Shown: one piece after another, positions 54,701-62,941 of the stretch
How positions within the stretch are numbered: position 1 is the stretch's first letter
Layout: each line of letters begins with the position of its first letter
Assembly (NCBI GenBank): GCA_023664265.1
Contig: JAMPFV010000001.1
Coordinates: 98,601-162,600, forward strand
Length of the DNA stretch: 64,000 nucleotides
Reading direction: 5' to 3'
Origin: Roseburia sp.
GTDB taxonomy: Bacteria; Bacillota; Clostridia; Lachnospirales; Lachnospiraceae
Program-made: the position numbers and the translations under genes
The notes under the pieces: model-generated
The model's input: only the letters and a program-made list of their open reading frames with translations
Database searches by the model: none
What the model was told of the DNA's origin: nothing

Positions 54701-55387
54701 CTACCCATTCGTTTTCGTAAGGGGCAGCCGTAGTGCCTCCTTCAACATAAAATACACTTCCCTTACACTGTCAAATGCCGAAAAAATATCATTTAAAATT
54801 TCTCTCTCATAAAAAACAGCGTTGATACTTTCTTCATGTATACAGGAAATTCTTTTGCGTTCCAACCACTCTTGTAAAATAATTTCTTCTTTCGGATAAC
54901 ATGCTTTTTTATATTTTTCTCCATGAATTTCCAGCAATCCCGCTTCGTTAAAGTCCTCAATTACTTTTTTGGCATAATGCTTATTATCCAACAGATATTC
55001 TCGGATTTTATTCATTCCGCCTGCATCCGGATCATAGATAGTCAACCCATATTTATATCCGTCTAAAGAGGCGTCAAAAAAGAATCCCAATGCATTTTTC
55101 TTATTTGTGCCATACAATTTGAATCGTATGTAAAAATATTCCTTTACAGGTGTTCCGCGGCAAAAGCGTGCATCGTTATAGGCCGACGAAACACATCTCC
55201 TTTTACTGCCCAATAAATCCCTGTCAACACTGTTAAAATAATTATACCATTCAAAATACAGTTCGTCTAAAGGAATTTTCACACCTTCAAGATATAGTTG
55301 TTCATTATCCTGATACACTTTTTTACAATTTTCCCTGCGAATCAATTTATAATACATTATGGTAGACTCATTAAATCCCTGAAACAT
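54701..55387 (-). CDS. DUF2461-family protein
   Basis: A 228-residue protein beginning MFQGFNESTIMYYKLI, the usual start of DUF2461 proteins. The core has SSAYNDARFCRGTPVKEYFYIRF and FGFFFDA-type strands. No catalytic residues are assigned for the family. The AT content is higher than in the surrounding housekeeping genes. It is preceded by an approximately 155-bp gap in which I see no promoter or hairpin I trust, and followed by the palindromic repeat copy. Confidence 0.75.
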   Translation of the reverse strand: MFQGFNESTIMYYKLIRRENCKKVYQDNEQLYLEGVKIPLDELYFEWYNYFNSVDRDLLGSKRRCVSSAYNDARFCRGTPVKEYFYIRFKLYGTNKKNALGFFFDASLDGYKYGLTIYDPDAGGMNKIREYLLDNKHYAKKVIEDFNEAGLLEIHGEKYKKACYPKEEIILQEWLERKRISCIHEESINAVFYEREILNDIFSAFDSVREVYFMLKEALRLPLTKTNG

Positions 55388-55543
55388 TCTGTCCTCTTTC
55401 TATTCCCCGATTATTTCCACACCATTTGGAAAATCCCGTATAACAAGCACACATGTATTTGTGAGCTTTATGTTATTCTTTAATGGATATGCCAATCTGC
55501 CCCGTTTTTCTCCCGTTGTACAACGGACGAATTGCGCCGGCAT

Positions 55544-56161
55544 CTATTCTGACCAGTTCATCTGCTCGTTGGCAATCCCTAATTTCCTACACTCATTGCA
55601 TACATATTCTTTTTCCGTCTGATTGCCAATCTGATATTTTAAAATCTTATCCTTAAATACAATATATTTTTCATTACCTGCCTTAAAATCAACAAACCAA
55701 TTCTCACCCGAATCAGAGACAGAGCGCATGACTTTTGAAATTTGTTTTGGAAAATCTCTTATATCGCTTGTAAAAAACAACGCTGTCCAATATTTTGGTT
55801 TCCCGCCGGTATTCCACAATTCAATTTTATGAATGTGAAGGCAGTCAATAATGCTGTCATCCACAATACTTTCTTTAATTAATACGCCTTCATATAGTTC
55901 CTGTTTCTTTTTTTGAACTGCATTGCTGCCGCAGCCATGAATATCCTTCACCTCATTTAATGTCAATTCGTCTTTTAACAGAATATCCATAGATACCCGA
56001 AAAGTATCGCCCAGTATCAATAGTTTTTCTGTCTCCGGCAACGCAATGTCGGCTTCCCATTTCGATATGGATTGCCTGCTGACGTTACAGATTGCCGCAA
56101 GTTCTTCCTGCGTCATTCCATTTGCTTTTCTCAGTTCTATGATTTTTTCTGATAATTTCAT
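55544..56161 (-). CDS. XRE-family transcriptional regulator
   Basis: A 205-residue regulator. Residues 1-60 are a Cro/CI-type helix-turn-helix: [29 protein letters not shown] (recognition helix [10 protein letters not shown]). The remaining 140 residues include two CxxC-like pairs, with VCNECRKLG near the C-terminus; they suggest a ligand- or metal-binding domain I do not recognise. The ATG follows GGAGGTGTGAC; an in-frame GTG two codons earlier is possible. AT-rich codon use suggests acquisition relative to the flanking genes. Its target is unknown. Confidence 0.87.
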   Translation of the reverse strand: MKLSEKIIELRKANGMTQEELAAICNVSRQSISKWEADIALPETEKLLILGDTFRVSMDILLKDELTLNEVKDIHGCGSNAVQKKKQELYEGVLIKESIVDDSIIDCLHIHKIELWNTGGKPKYWTALFFTSDIRDFPKQISKVMRSVSDSGENWFVDFKAGNEKYIVFKDKILKYQIGNQTEKEYVCNECRKLGIANEQMNWSE

Positions 56162-56233
56162 TGTCACACCTCCGTATAATTTGTATTATACAGAATAACA
56201 ATGCTTTTTACCACCAACAGGAAAGTTCTTTTT

Positions 56234-56248
56234 GGCAACCTTGGGTTG
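56234..56248. repeat. Small palindrome upstream of the XRE gene
   Basis: GCAACC/GGTTGC with flanking CTTTTT/AAAAAG pairing extends the stem to about 12 bp with one mismatch. Possible terminator or operator. Confidence 0.4.
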
Positions 56249-56250
56249 CG

Positions 56251-56282
56251 AAAAAGGACTCCGGCAAACCGCCCCGAAGTCC
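56251..56282 (-). terminator. Terminator after the lipoprotein GH53 gene
   Basis: Minus strand GGACTTCGGGGC pairs with GCCGGAGTCC around GGTTT, followed by TTTTT. A further GCAGCCGGCA/TGCCGGCTGC hairpin (56326-56359) sits between it and the gene. Confidence 0.82.
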
Positions 56283-56364
56283 CCATAAATTTCAGCTTTC
56301 TGTCAATTATCTGATAGCAGCCGGCATCGTGCCATATTTTGCACAATCTGCCGGCTGCGAAACC

Positions 56365-58428
56365 TCACCCCACCTTATTCAGCACAAAATCATCCACCGT
56401 TCCCCAGCTCTTCGCATTACACTTCATGCGCACGCCGATTGTAAGCTTCCCGTCCGTCACCTGAATCTCCGCAATCGTCGGATTCTTCCAGTCCGAGTAC
56501 GTCGTCAGCATAAACGGCTCCGTCTGCTCCCCGTCTGCGGTAACCGCATACAGCTCCATGGAGGCGTCCGCCGACAAATCACCGCCCTGCGCATAGGTGC
56601 AAAGCCGATAGGTTCCCGCCTCCAGGTCGCTAAACTCCTGCTCAATGGAAAATTCCATATCAGAGTCCTCCGACCAGAAGTGGAAGGCAATCTCTCCGCT
56701 GTACGCGTCCTCCGCCTTCACCTGATAATCCGTCGGGTTGCTGTTCCCCGCATAGGCCACCTTCCACATGGAGGTATCACTGTCCTCAAAGCTCGGGTTC
56801 TTCACAAGATTCGTCAATATCACCTCGACATGCCCCGTGACGGTCAATCCGTCCTCGAGCGTGCCCGTGATCTCATAGGTTCCGCCCGCATTCGGGTCAA
56901 TCGCGGCAAGCTGCGCCGCGTCCCAAGTGACAGCCGCCTCCTTGTTGGCGGAACGGTCGTTATAGATTACCTCCACCGTCTCCGGAAGCCTGATTTCCTC
57001 GCCCACATTGAAAGAAACGGACACATCGGGAATCGAGTCCACCGTCAGCGGCGCGGCCGAGCCGGACTGCAGGTATTTGAATACCTTGAGGGACTCCAGC
57101 GGATATCCGTCAAAGTCGAACATCGCCTGATTGTCCCAAGAGCAGCCGCCATAGTTCAGCCCCGCGTCCTCGGGGTCATAGTCCGACGCATAGCTGCTCG
57201 CCCAGCCGCTTCCGAACTCCTCCCATATCGGAGAGTTGTCCGCCGTCGCCTCGCCGACCGGAATCCACACGCCCTCCCAATAGAAGACGCCGATTGCTCC
57301 CGCCTCATTTGCCGCCGCACAGACGTCGCGGATCATGGAAGCCTGTCCCTGCACGGTCGCGGGATACCCTTCCACCAGATCGCCTATGCCGACAAGACTG
57401 TTTCCGCTGCCGTCGCCATCCTCAGAGGTATAGCAGTAAGAGGTCTCCGCAATCATAACCTTCTTGCCGTAGCGCTCCTGCAGCAGCTCGACAACGCGCT
57501 GCATGTTCTTCATGGAGCCGTCCCAGAACGGATAGTAGGACAGTCCGAGAATATCATAGTCCAGCTCCGACTCCGCCAGATTTGCCGCCAGACTGTCGAG
57601 CTGCCCCTTGTCGGTAATCCTCGTATAATGAACGACAATCTGAATGTCCCTCCCGTATTCCTTTGCTATTTCACGCACTCCGCGGCTTCCCGCATGCAGA
57701 AGCTCCGTGACATTCGCAAGCGCGGTCTCTCCCGCCATTCCATAGTTGATTTCATTTCCAATCTGTACCATCCCGACATCCACGCCCGCGTCCAGAAGTT
57801 CCGCGAGGCTCTCCTTGGTATAGGCATAGAGCGCGTCGCATTTCTCCTCACAGCTCATGCCCTCCCAAGCCTTCGGCGCGTGCTGCCGCTTGGGGTCCGC
57901 CCAGAAGTCCGAGTAATGGAAGTCAATGCACACCTTCATCCCGTACTCCGTCGCGCGCTTTCCAAGCTCGACTGCGGTCGCAACGTCATTATTGCCGCCG
58001 CCGTAGCCGTTGCCGTTCTCGTCAAAGGGGTCGTTCCAGACGCGCAGACGTATGTAATTGACGCCGGCCTCCGCCAATGTCATAAATACATCCTGCTCCT
58101 CGCCCTCATAATTATAATATTTAACGCCGCTGTTCTCTTCCACCAGCACGGAGGACGCGTCCATCCCACGGATAAAGTCGTCTGAAATATCGGGAATCGG
58201 CTCCACATAAATGCCTGCTGTCTCCGCTCCCTCTGTCGCCTCGGCTGTCTCCGAGGACGCCTCTGTCTCCGTCTCCTGCGTCTCTGTCTGTACTGCCGTC
58301 TCCTGCTGCACGGACGCCTGTGTCTCCGCCTCCTGCGGTGTGCTTCCTGCCCCGCATCCGGACAGCGCGGCGGTGCAAAGACTGACACCGACGCATAATG
58401 CCAATAGTCTTCTTCGAGCTTGTCTCAT
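56365..58428 (-). CDS. GH53 endo-beta-1,4-galactanase lipoprotein
   Basis: A 687-residue secreted lipoprotein: basic N-terminus, hydrophobic run and lipobox ALSGC near residues 20-25, a Glu/Thr-rich linker (to about 75), a GH53 barrel (about 80-450) with FHYSDFWADPK, MVQIGNEINYG (acid/base) and KVMIAETSYCYT (nucleophile), a Big_4/Ig-like domain (about 480-545) and a carbohydrate-binding-like C-terminal beta-sandwich (NPSFEDSD onward). It should cut type I galactan at the cell surface. The start follows GGGAGGAATC. A promoter and a palindrome just downstream of its -10 suggest regulation. Confidence 0.93.
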   Translation of the reverse strand: MRQARRRLLALCVGVSLCTAALSGCGAGSTPQEAETQASVQQETAVQTETQETETEASSETAEATEGAETAGIYVEPIPDISDDFIRGMDASSVLVEENSGVKYYNYEGEEQDVFMTLAEAGVNYIRLRVWNDPFDENGNGYGGGNNDVATAVELGKRATEYGMKVCIDFHYSDFWADPKRQHAPKAWEGMSCEEKCDALYAYTKESLAELLDAGVDVGMVQIGNEINYGMAGETALANVTELLHAGSRGVREIAKEYGRDIQIVVHYTRITDKGQLDSLAANLAESELDYDILGLSYYPFWDGSMKNMQRVVELLQERYGKKVMIAETSYCYTSEDGDGSGNSLVGIGDLVEGYPATVQGQASMIRDVCAAANEAGAIGVFYWEGVWIPVGEATADNSPIWEEFGSGWASSYASDYDPEDAGLNYGGCSWDNQAMFDFDGYPLESLKVFKYLQSGSAAPLTVDSIPDVSVSFNVGEEIRLPETVEVIYNDRSANKEAAVTWDAAQLAAIDPNAGGTYEITGTLEDGLTVTGHVEVILTNLVKNPSFEDSDTSMWKVAYAGNSNPTDYQVKAEDAYSGEIAFHFWSEDSDMEFSIEQEFSDLEAGTYRLCTYAQGGDLSADASMELYAVTADGEQTEPFMLTTYSDWKNPTIAEIQVTDGKLTIGVRMKCNAKSWGTVDDFVLNKVG

Positions 58429-58535
58429 AATATGATTCCTCCCTTTCCCGTTTCCGTGCGGCTCAACGAACCGCTTTCCATCTTGGATCAATGCCATAAC
58501 TGCTCCGCAATTACAGTATATTGGTGCCCTGTCAG

Positions 58536-58552
58536 TCCGGTATAATATCGGA
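58536..58552. promoter_or_regulatory. Quasi-palindrome downstream of the GH53 promoter
   Basis: TCCGGTATAATATCGGA reads nearly the same on both strands (one pair differs) and lies 7 bp past the -10 box, the usual place for a repressor site. Confidence 0.45.
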
Positions 58553-58559
58553 TAACATC

Positions 58560-58589
58560 ATTATAAAAAAATGTCATATCGCACAGCAA
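58560..58589 (-). promoter_or_regulatory. Promoter of the lipoprotein GH53 gene
   Basis: Minus strand TTGCTG, 18-bp spacer, TATAAT, about 130 bp before the start codon. Confidence 0.55.
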
Positions 58590-58700
58590 TACCGTAAAAC
58601 GATTTCAGCGGTTTTGTTTGTATCATATTCGGGATTGGGTCGGCTTCTTTTTCAAAATTGTAAGTCGGTCAAAAGTCGTATAAATATCTCCCCTCCCGCA

Positions 58701-60083
58701 TTACATAACGGCAATTTTCCTGCGGTTCATTTTCTTCATAAAGAAGACCGCCACCACTGCGGACAATGCTTCTCCAATCGGGAAGGTCAGCCATATAAGC
58801 CATGTACCCGCGGCTCCGTTTACGACAAGCCTCGTAAAAAGATAAGCGACCGGTATGACAAACAAAAACTGTCTGCAAACGGATATGACCAATGATTCCA
58901 AGCCGCCGTCCAACGCCTGAAATACTCCCTGAAACGCGATGTTCGCCCCCGCAAATATGTAGCTGATCGAGATGATGCGCATGGCGCTCACGCACAGGGC
59001 TTTTGTATTCCCCGACAGCCCAAATATTTCCGCAAACGGCTCCGCAAATATCTCCAAGCCAATCCATCCGATTGCCATGATGCCAAGCGTATATAACAGC
59101 CCATAGCGAATACCGTCCTTTACACGCTCCCTGCTCCTCATGCCGTGGCTAAAAGAAACAATCGGCGTGATGGCGTCCCGCAGTCCGAATGCGGCGAACA
59201 GGATAAACTGCTGTATCTTATAGTACAGGCCATACGCCGTCACTACATTTTCACCGATGCGGACAAAAATAACATTCAGCAGATAGGTCATTATCGACAT
59301 TAACGCCTGCGCTATGATTGCCGCAAAGCCAATCGAATAAATTCCCTTTATGATATTTCCGGAGGGCTTCATCAGACGCAGGCCGTTCTCTATTTCCCTG
59401 TTTACCCTCAGGTGCAAAATAAGCCCGCAAAGCGCGGATGCAATCTGGCCGATAACCGTTGCGTAAGCGGCGCCCCTCACCCCCATCTCCGGAAAGCCCG
59501 CCAGACCGTAAATCAGAATCGGGTCCAGTATGATGTTGACCACCGCGCCCGTAACCTGCGCAATCGTAGAATACAGGCTCTTACCGGTTGCCTGCAATAT
59601 TTTTTCATATAAGGAGAAAAACAAAATGCCAAACGACCATACGCAACAGATTTTTAAATAGTCCGCCGCCATTCGGGCCACCGCCTCGTTTTGGGTCTGT
59701 GATGCCACATACCCCTTTGTGCCAAATAGCCCGAACAATAGAAACAGGATGTAGATGACTGCCATCAGAAATACCCCGTTTCCGGCAGTTCTGCTCGCCT
59801 TTTCCCTGTCGCCCTGCCCCATGCTTCTGGCCAGCAGCGCGTTGATACCGACGCCCGTACCGACGCCCACCGCCACCATAAGCATCTGCACGGGAAAGGC
59901 AAGTGTAAGCGCGTTTAAAGCCATTTCCCCCGTATCCTTCATGTTTGCCACAAAAGCGCTGTCCACAATATTATAGACGGCCTGCAGCATCATGGAAATA
60001 ATCATCGGTATGCCCATACCTGCCATCAGCCTGTTCACCGGCATAACGGCCATTTTATTTTCTTCTTTCATCGTATGATTCAT
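58701..60083 (-). CDS. MATE-family efflux transporter
   Basis: A 460-residue protein with twelve predicted membrane helices in two six-helix halves. The first half starts PVNRLMAGMGIPMIISMMLQAVYNIVDSAFVA, a typical MATE opening (MIISMMLQAVYNIVDS). MATE proteins export drugs or metabolites using Na+ or H+ gradients. Its ATGA start overlaps the stop of the upstream cytidylate-kinase-like gene, so translation is coupled. The cargo is not predictable. It is followed by a 272-bp gap holding the GH53 promoter; I saw no clear terminator. Confidence 0.94.
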   Translation of the reverse strand: MNHTMKEENKMAVMPVNRLMAGMGIPMIISMMLQAVYNIVDSAFVANMKDTGEMALNALTLAFPVQMLMVAVGVGTGVGINALLARSMGQGDREKASRTAGNGVFLMAVIYILFLLFGLFGTKGYVASQTQNEAVARMAADYLKICCVWSFGILFFSLYEKILQATGKSLYSTIAQVTGAVVNIILDPILIYGLAGFPEMGVRGAAYATVIGQIASALCGLILHLRVNREIENGLRLMKPSGNIIKGIYSIGFAAIIAQALMSIMTYLLNVIFVRIGENVVTAYGLYYKIQQFILFAAFGLRDAITPIVSFSHGMRSRERVKDGIRYGLLYTLGIMAIGWIGLEIFAEPFAEIFGLSGNTKALCVSAMRIISISYIFAGANIAFQGVFQALDGGLESLVISVCRQFLFVIPVAYLFTRLVVNGAAGTWLIWLTFPIGEALSAVVAVFFMKKMNRRKIAVM

Positions 60084-60679
60084 TTTGTCTCACGCCCCCT
60101 GACAACCCTTACGATCAAGTCCGCCGCATTCTCAATCCCCGTGAAGCTGCTGTCAATGCACAGGTGATAATTCTGCCGCTTTCCCCATTCCTGCTCCGTA
60201 AAATATTTATAATTCAATTTCCTCTTTTTGTCCTTGTCAGCCAGTCTTTTCTGCGGCTCGACAGCGCTTTCTCCGTATTGCGTCACAATGCGCTCCGCCC
60301 GAAAAGCCTTATCCGCATATATAAATACATTCAGGCAGTCCTTTCTGCTGCGCAGTACATAATCCGCGCACCTTCCCACAATCACGCAAGGACCCTTTTC
60401 GGCAAGCGCTTCAATGACCTTCTTTTGCGCGAACCATATCCTGTCCGCATTGGACAGACCATCCAGGCCTCTTCCCAAAAACATATAGGACAGCGCGCTT
60501 GAGGTCGGCGCGTATTCGCCCTCCTTCTCAATAAACGCCTCCGCATATCCTGTCTCCTCTGCAACCTTTTCAATAAATTCCTTGTCATAACAGGGAATCC
60601 CCAGCTCTTTTGCGACCTCCCTGCCGATGGTTCTTCCGCCGCTGCCAAATTCTCTGCTGATCGTAATAATCTTTACCAT
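60080..60679 (-). CDS. Cytidylate kinase-like family protein
   Basis: A 199-residue P-loop kinase-like protein. VKIITISREFGSGGRTIGREVAKEL gives the P-loop (REFGSGGRTIG; classic Cmk has GxxGxGKG). YDKEFIEKVAEETG and the VIVGRCADYVLR strand follow, then the Arg-rich region HR-type lid (LADKDKKRKLNYKYFTEQ). These PF13189-type proteins are widespread in Firmicutes and need not phosphorylate CMP. The start follows GGAGGATATAACC. It is translationally coupled to the MATE gene, so it may prepare or sense the exported molecule; that is inference. Confidence 0.87.
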   Translation of the reverse strand: MVKIITISREFGSGGRTIGREVAKELGIPCYDKEFIEKVAEETGYAEAFIEKEGEYAPTSSALSYMFLGRGLDGLSNADRIWFAQKKVIEALAEKGPCVIVGRCADYVLRSRKDCLNVFIYADKAFRAERIVTQYGESAVEPQKRLADKDKKRKLNYKYFTEQEWGKRQNYHLCIDSSFTGIENAADLIVRVVRGRETK

Positions 60680-60846
60680 GGTTATATCCTCCTTCCAAAC
60701 ATAAAAACGCAGGCTGCCATTGCGATTACCGCAATTCCTCACACAAAAAGCGTGCAACCACAGCAGCTTCACTACTATAGATTGCACGCATTCTTTATGC
60801 CGGACTTACATCTACCGATTACACGGGTTTGTTTTTACATTTACGG

Positions 60847-60875
60847 ATTTTAGCACAACAAAAAATTTTTTGCAA
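60847..60875 (-). promoter_or_regulatory. Promoter of the cytidylate-kinase-like/MATE operon
   Basis: Minus strand TTGCAA, 17-bp spacer, TAAAAT. The 317-bp divergent gap to the next gene contains this promoter and the one for the small ORF/GNAT pair; the rest is AT-rich with no other feature I can see. Confidence 0.5.
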
Positions 60876-60931
60876 GTTTTTTGCGCAACTTTTTCCCGCT
60901 GTACCGGCATTTAGTTTTGTACCCGAATCTA

Positions 60932-60960
60932 TTGAATAATGTCAGAAAAAAACATATAAT
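60932..60960 (+). promoter_or_regulatory. Promoter of the small ORF/GNAT pair
   Basis: TTGAAT, 17-bp spacer, TATAAT, 36 bp before the GTG start. Confidence 0.65.
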
Positions 60961-60996
60961 AGTGGAAGAAAGCAACCGGAAAGGAGAAGCTGGATC

Positions 60997-61182
60997 GTGA
61001 AAGGAAAACTGATGAATGCAAAGACTTTTTCAAAGCCGAATATGGCAAACCTGCATGGAAAAATCGGGGAACAAATATTAAGGACGCTCCGCCGGCAGAC
61101 TGTAGAATCAGATGACAACATACGGAAGGCCGCTGATGAGTGCAAAGCGAGGATTCTGGCAGGCAGGTCAAATGGAAAATAA
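60997..61182 (+). CDS. Small basic protein upstream of a GNAT gene
   Basis: A 61-residue protein beginning at GTG, with AAAGGAG ten bases upstream; an ATG five codons later is an alternative. It is basic and mostly helical (LHGKIGEQILRTLRRQ, DDNIRKAADECKARIL). No known domain recognised. It overlaps the GNAT gene by 11 bp and shares its promoter. Small protein plus overlapping GNAT resembles the layout of acetyltransferase toxin-antitoxin pairs, but it lacks a clear ribbon-helix-helix, so an antitoxin role is speculative. Confidence 0.55.
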   Translation: MKGKLMNAKTFSKPNMANLHGKIGEQILRTLRRQTVESDDNIRKAADECKARILAGRSNGK

Positions 61183-61786
61183 ACTGATAGAAAATGAGAT
61201 TTTTTATTGTGAACCGCTCTTGGCAGGCGAAGACAACCTGCAAACAATCCGAAAATTCCATGTAGCCGCGGAAACAGGGTTAGGTCTTGAGATGTACTTG
61301 AAGCGGCAGGCTGTCTCCGACGAACTGACCCATGAGGCAAGAACCTATCTGGTAAAAGACAATATGACTAGTGAAATCGTCGGGTATTTTTCACTGAAAA
61401 CAGGCATGGTGGCTTCCAGGAAGAAATGGAACCCCTTCCGGTTGGAGATTGATTCCCTTCCGGCTGTTGAACTGGCAAATTTTGCCGTGAACAGTGCATA
61501 TAAGGCTGCACACAAGGAACAGACAGGGATAGGAAGCATTATCTTTCTTGACTTTGTCCTGCCAATCATAAAAATGGCTGCAGACAAGGTTGGCATTTGT
61601 ATTGTTTATATCTTTGCACTGCCGTACAATCATCTGATCAGGTATTATGAAACGTTGAACTTTAGACGTCTGGGAAAGGTTGAGGAAGCCTTCATCCACA
61701 GACATTATAAGCCGCGTTATGATGAGGGATGCATATTTATGAGCAGACCGCTATACGCAGAAGATCAGGCGACCAATATTAACTGA
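61172..61786 (+). CDS. GNAT-superfamily acetyltransferase
   Basis: A 204-residue protein of the GNAT fold. The acetyl-CoA loop is in EQTGIGSIIFLDF (pattern QxxGxG, about 130-140), preceded by the beta4 strand VELANFAVN and followed by ALPYNHLIRYYETLNFRRLG, typical of motif B. The N-terminal part has RTYLVKDN and GYFSLKTGMV strands. The substrate is unknown; it could be a metabolite, protein or aminoacyl-tRNA. The start ATG lies within the end of the upstream small ORF and probably depends on translational coupling. Confidence 0.82.
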   Translation: MENKLIENEIFYCEPLLAGEDNLQTIRKFHVAAETGLGLEMYLKRQAVSDELTHEARTYLVKDNMTSEIVGYFSLKTGMVASRKKWNPFRLEIDSLPAVELANFAVNSAYKAAHKEQTGIGSIIFLDFVLPIIKMAADKVGICIVYIFALPYNHLIRYYETLNFRRLGKVEEAFIHRHYKPRYDEGCIFMSRPLYAEDQATNIN

Positions 61787-61815
61787 CAGAGAATCCCCCT
61801 TGAAAGGACACTGCC

Positions 61816-62883
61816 ATGACCCCCAACAACATCCCCGACATGCTTGAGGCGCTCAACAGCCTCGACTCCTCCATCAAGGTACAGAACGGCGAGAGCGACT
61901 TCGGCCGCTTTTACCGCATGGACGTTCCCTTCCAGCTCACGCTGGAATACTGCAGCGGCTCCGCGCCCGAGGACTATGTGAACATCGTCACCCTGTCCTT
62001 CGAGAAGTCGCTTCTGTATCAGGAAGCGTCCGCCACGAAGAACGCCCCCTACGCCGAAGGTGCGTCGCATTTCCATGACTTTTTTGAGCTTGTGGTGGTG
62101 TTGGAGGGAAACATCATTCAGAAAATAGAAGGGAAGGATTATCTCTACACGGCGGGTTCCTGCTGCCTTATCAACCGCAGTCTGCGCCACACGGAGCGTT
62201 ATCCCTCCCGAACAAAGGTCCTGTATATCGGTCTCTCCCCCGATTTTGTCACGGGGCTTTTCGTCGCCGCGCAGACCTCCTTCGTCCCGAGCGAGAAAGA
62301 ATTCTGCGGCAGCGATATTTACCGCTTCATCACTGCGGATTTGAAGGAGCCCGGGAAACGGGCGTACCTCGACTTTATCCCCGCGTACCGGAACCGCCGG
62401 CCCGCGGCGCATCTGCACGCCATGGCCGAGGCCATGATACAGACGCTGCTCTGTCCGCAGTTTGGCGCGTACTATCGTATCTGCGGACTGCTCTGCGGCT
62501 TTCTGGGCTATCTGTCCTCACCGCGGCATTACCACTGTACCAACATCCTGCTGGACACCGGCAGCGACTTCCTGCTGTTCTCGCGCATTACGCGCCTCTT
62601 TGAGGAGAGCGATGGCCGCATGACGCGCACCGAGCTGGAAGGACTGCTAAACTACAGCGGAGACTATCTGAACCGCATTGTCAACAAGTACACCGACATG
62701 TGCCTCTACGACTACGGCATGACCTTCTGTCTGAAAAAGGTCGCGCAATGCCTGACGGAAAGCGACGAATCCATCAGCGCCATCGCCGCACGGCTCAAAT
62801 TCACCAACCGCACGCATTTCTATGCCCTGTTCAAGGAGAAATACGGCGTCACGCCGAAGGAGTACCGCAGGCTTCACTCGTAG
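61816..62883 (+). CDS. AraC-family transcriptional regulator
   Basis: A 355-residue regulator. Residues of about 85-145 form a cupin-like sensing domain (SHFHDFFELVVVLEG, SCCLINRSLRHTE). The C-terminal 100 residues carry two helix-turn-helix units, with AQCLTESDESISAIAARLKF and NRTHFYALFKEKYGVTPKEYRR, the AraC signature. It probably senses a sugar or related compound. It starts after GAAAGGACACTGCC, 29 bp beyond the GNAT gene. No adjacent carbohydrate gene on the same strand shows its target, though the GH53 genes are within 10 kb. Confidence 0.92.
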   Translation: MTPNNIPDMLEALNSLDSSIKVQNGESDFGRFYRMDVPFQLTLEYCSGSAPEDYVNIVTLSFEKSLLYQEASATKNAPYAEGASHFHDFFELVVVLEGNIIQKIEGKDYLYTAGSCCLINRSLRHTERYPSRTKVLYIGLSPDFVTGLFVAAQTSFVPSEKEFCGSDIYRFITADLKEPGKRAYLDFIPAYRNRRPAAHLHAMAEAMIQTLLCPQFGAYYRICGLLCGFLGYLSSPRHYHCTNILLDTGSDFLLFSRITRLFEESDGRMTRTELEGLLNYSGDYLNRIVNKYTDMCLYDYGMTFCLKKVAQCLTESDESISAIAARLKFTNRTHFYALFKEKYGVTPKEYRRLHS

Positions 62884-62915
62884 GATCTTTCATGTTATAG
62901 GAAATCGCGGCAGTC

Positions 62916-62941
62916 AAATGCAGGCTTGACAGCCTGCATTT
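62916..62941. terminator. Terminator between AraC and aspartate kinase genes
   Basis: AAATGCAGGC, loop TTGACA, GCCTGCATTT: perfect 10-bp arms between convergent genes, overlapping the aspartate kinase stop codon. Confidence 0.8.

Noticed and set aside
56161-58185. Long plus-strand open frame (674 codons) opposite the lipoprotein galactanase gene
   Set aside because: Shadow of a GH53 coding region on the other strand, with Arg/Ile/Leu-rich nonsense composition.
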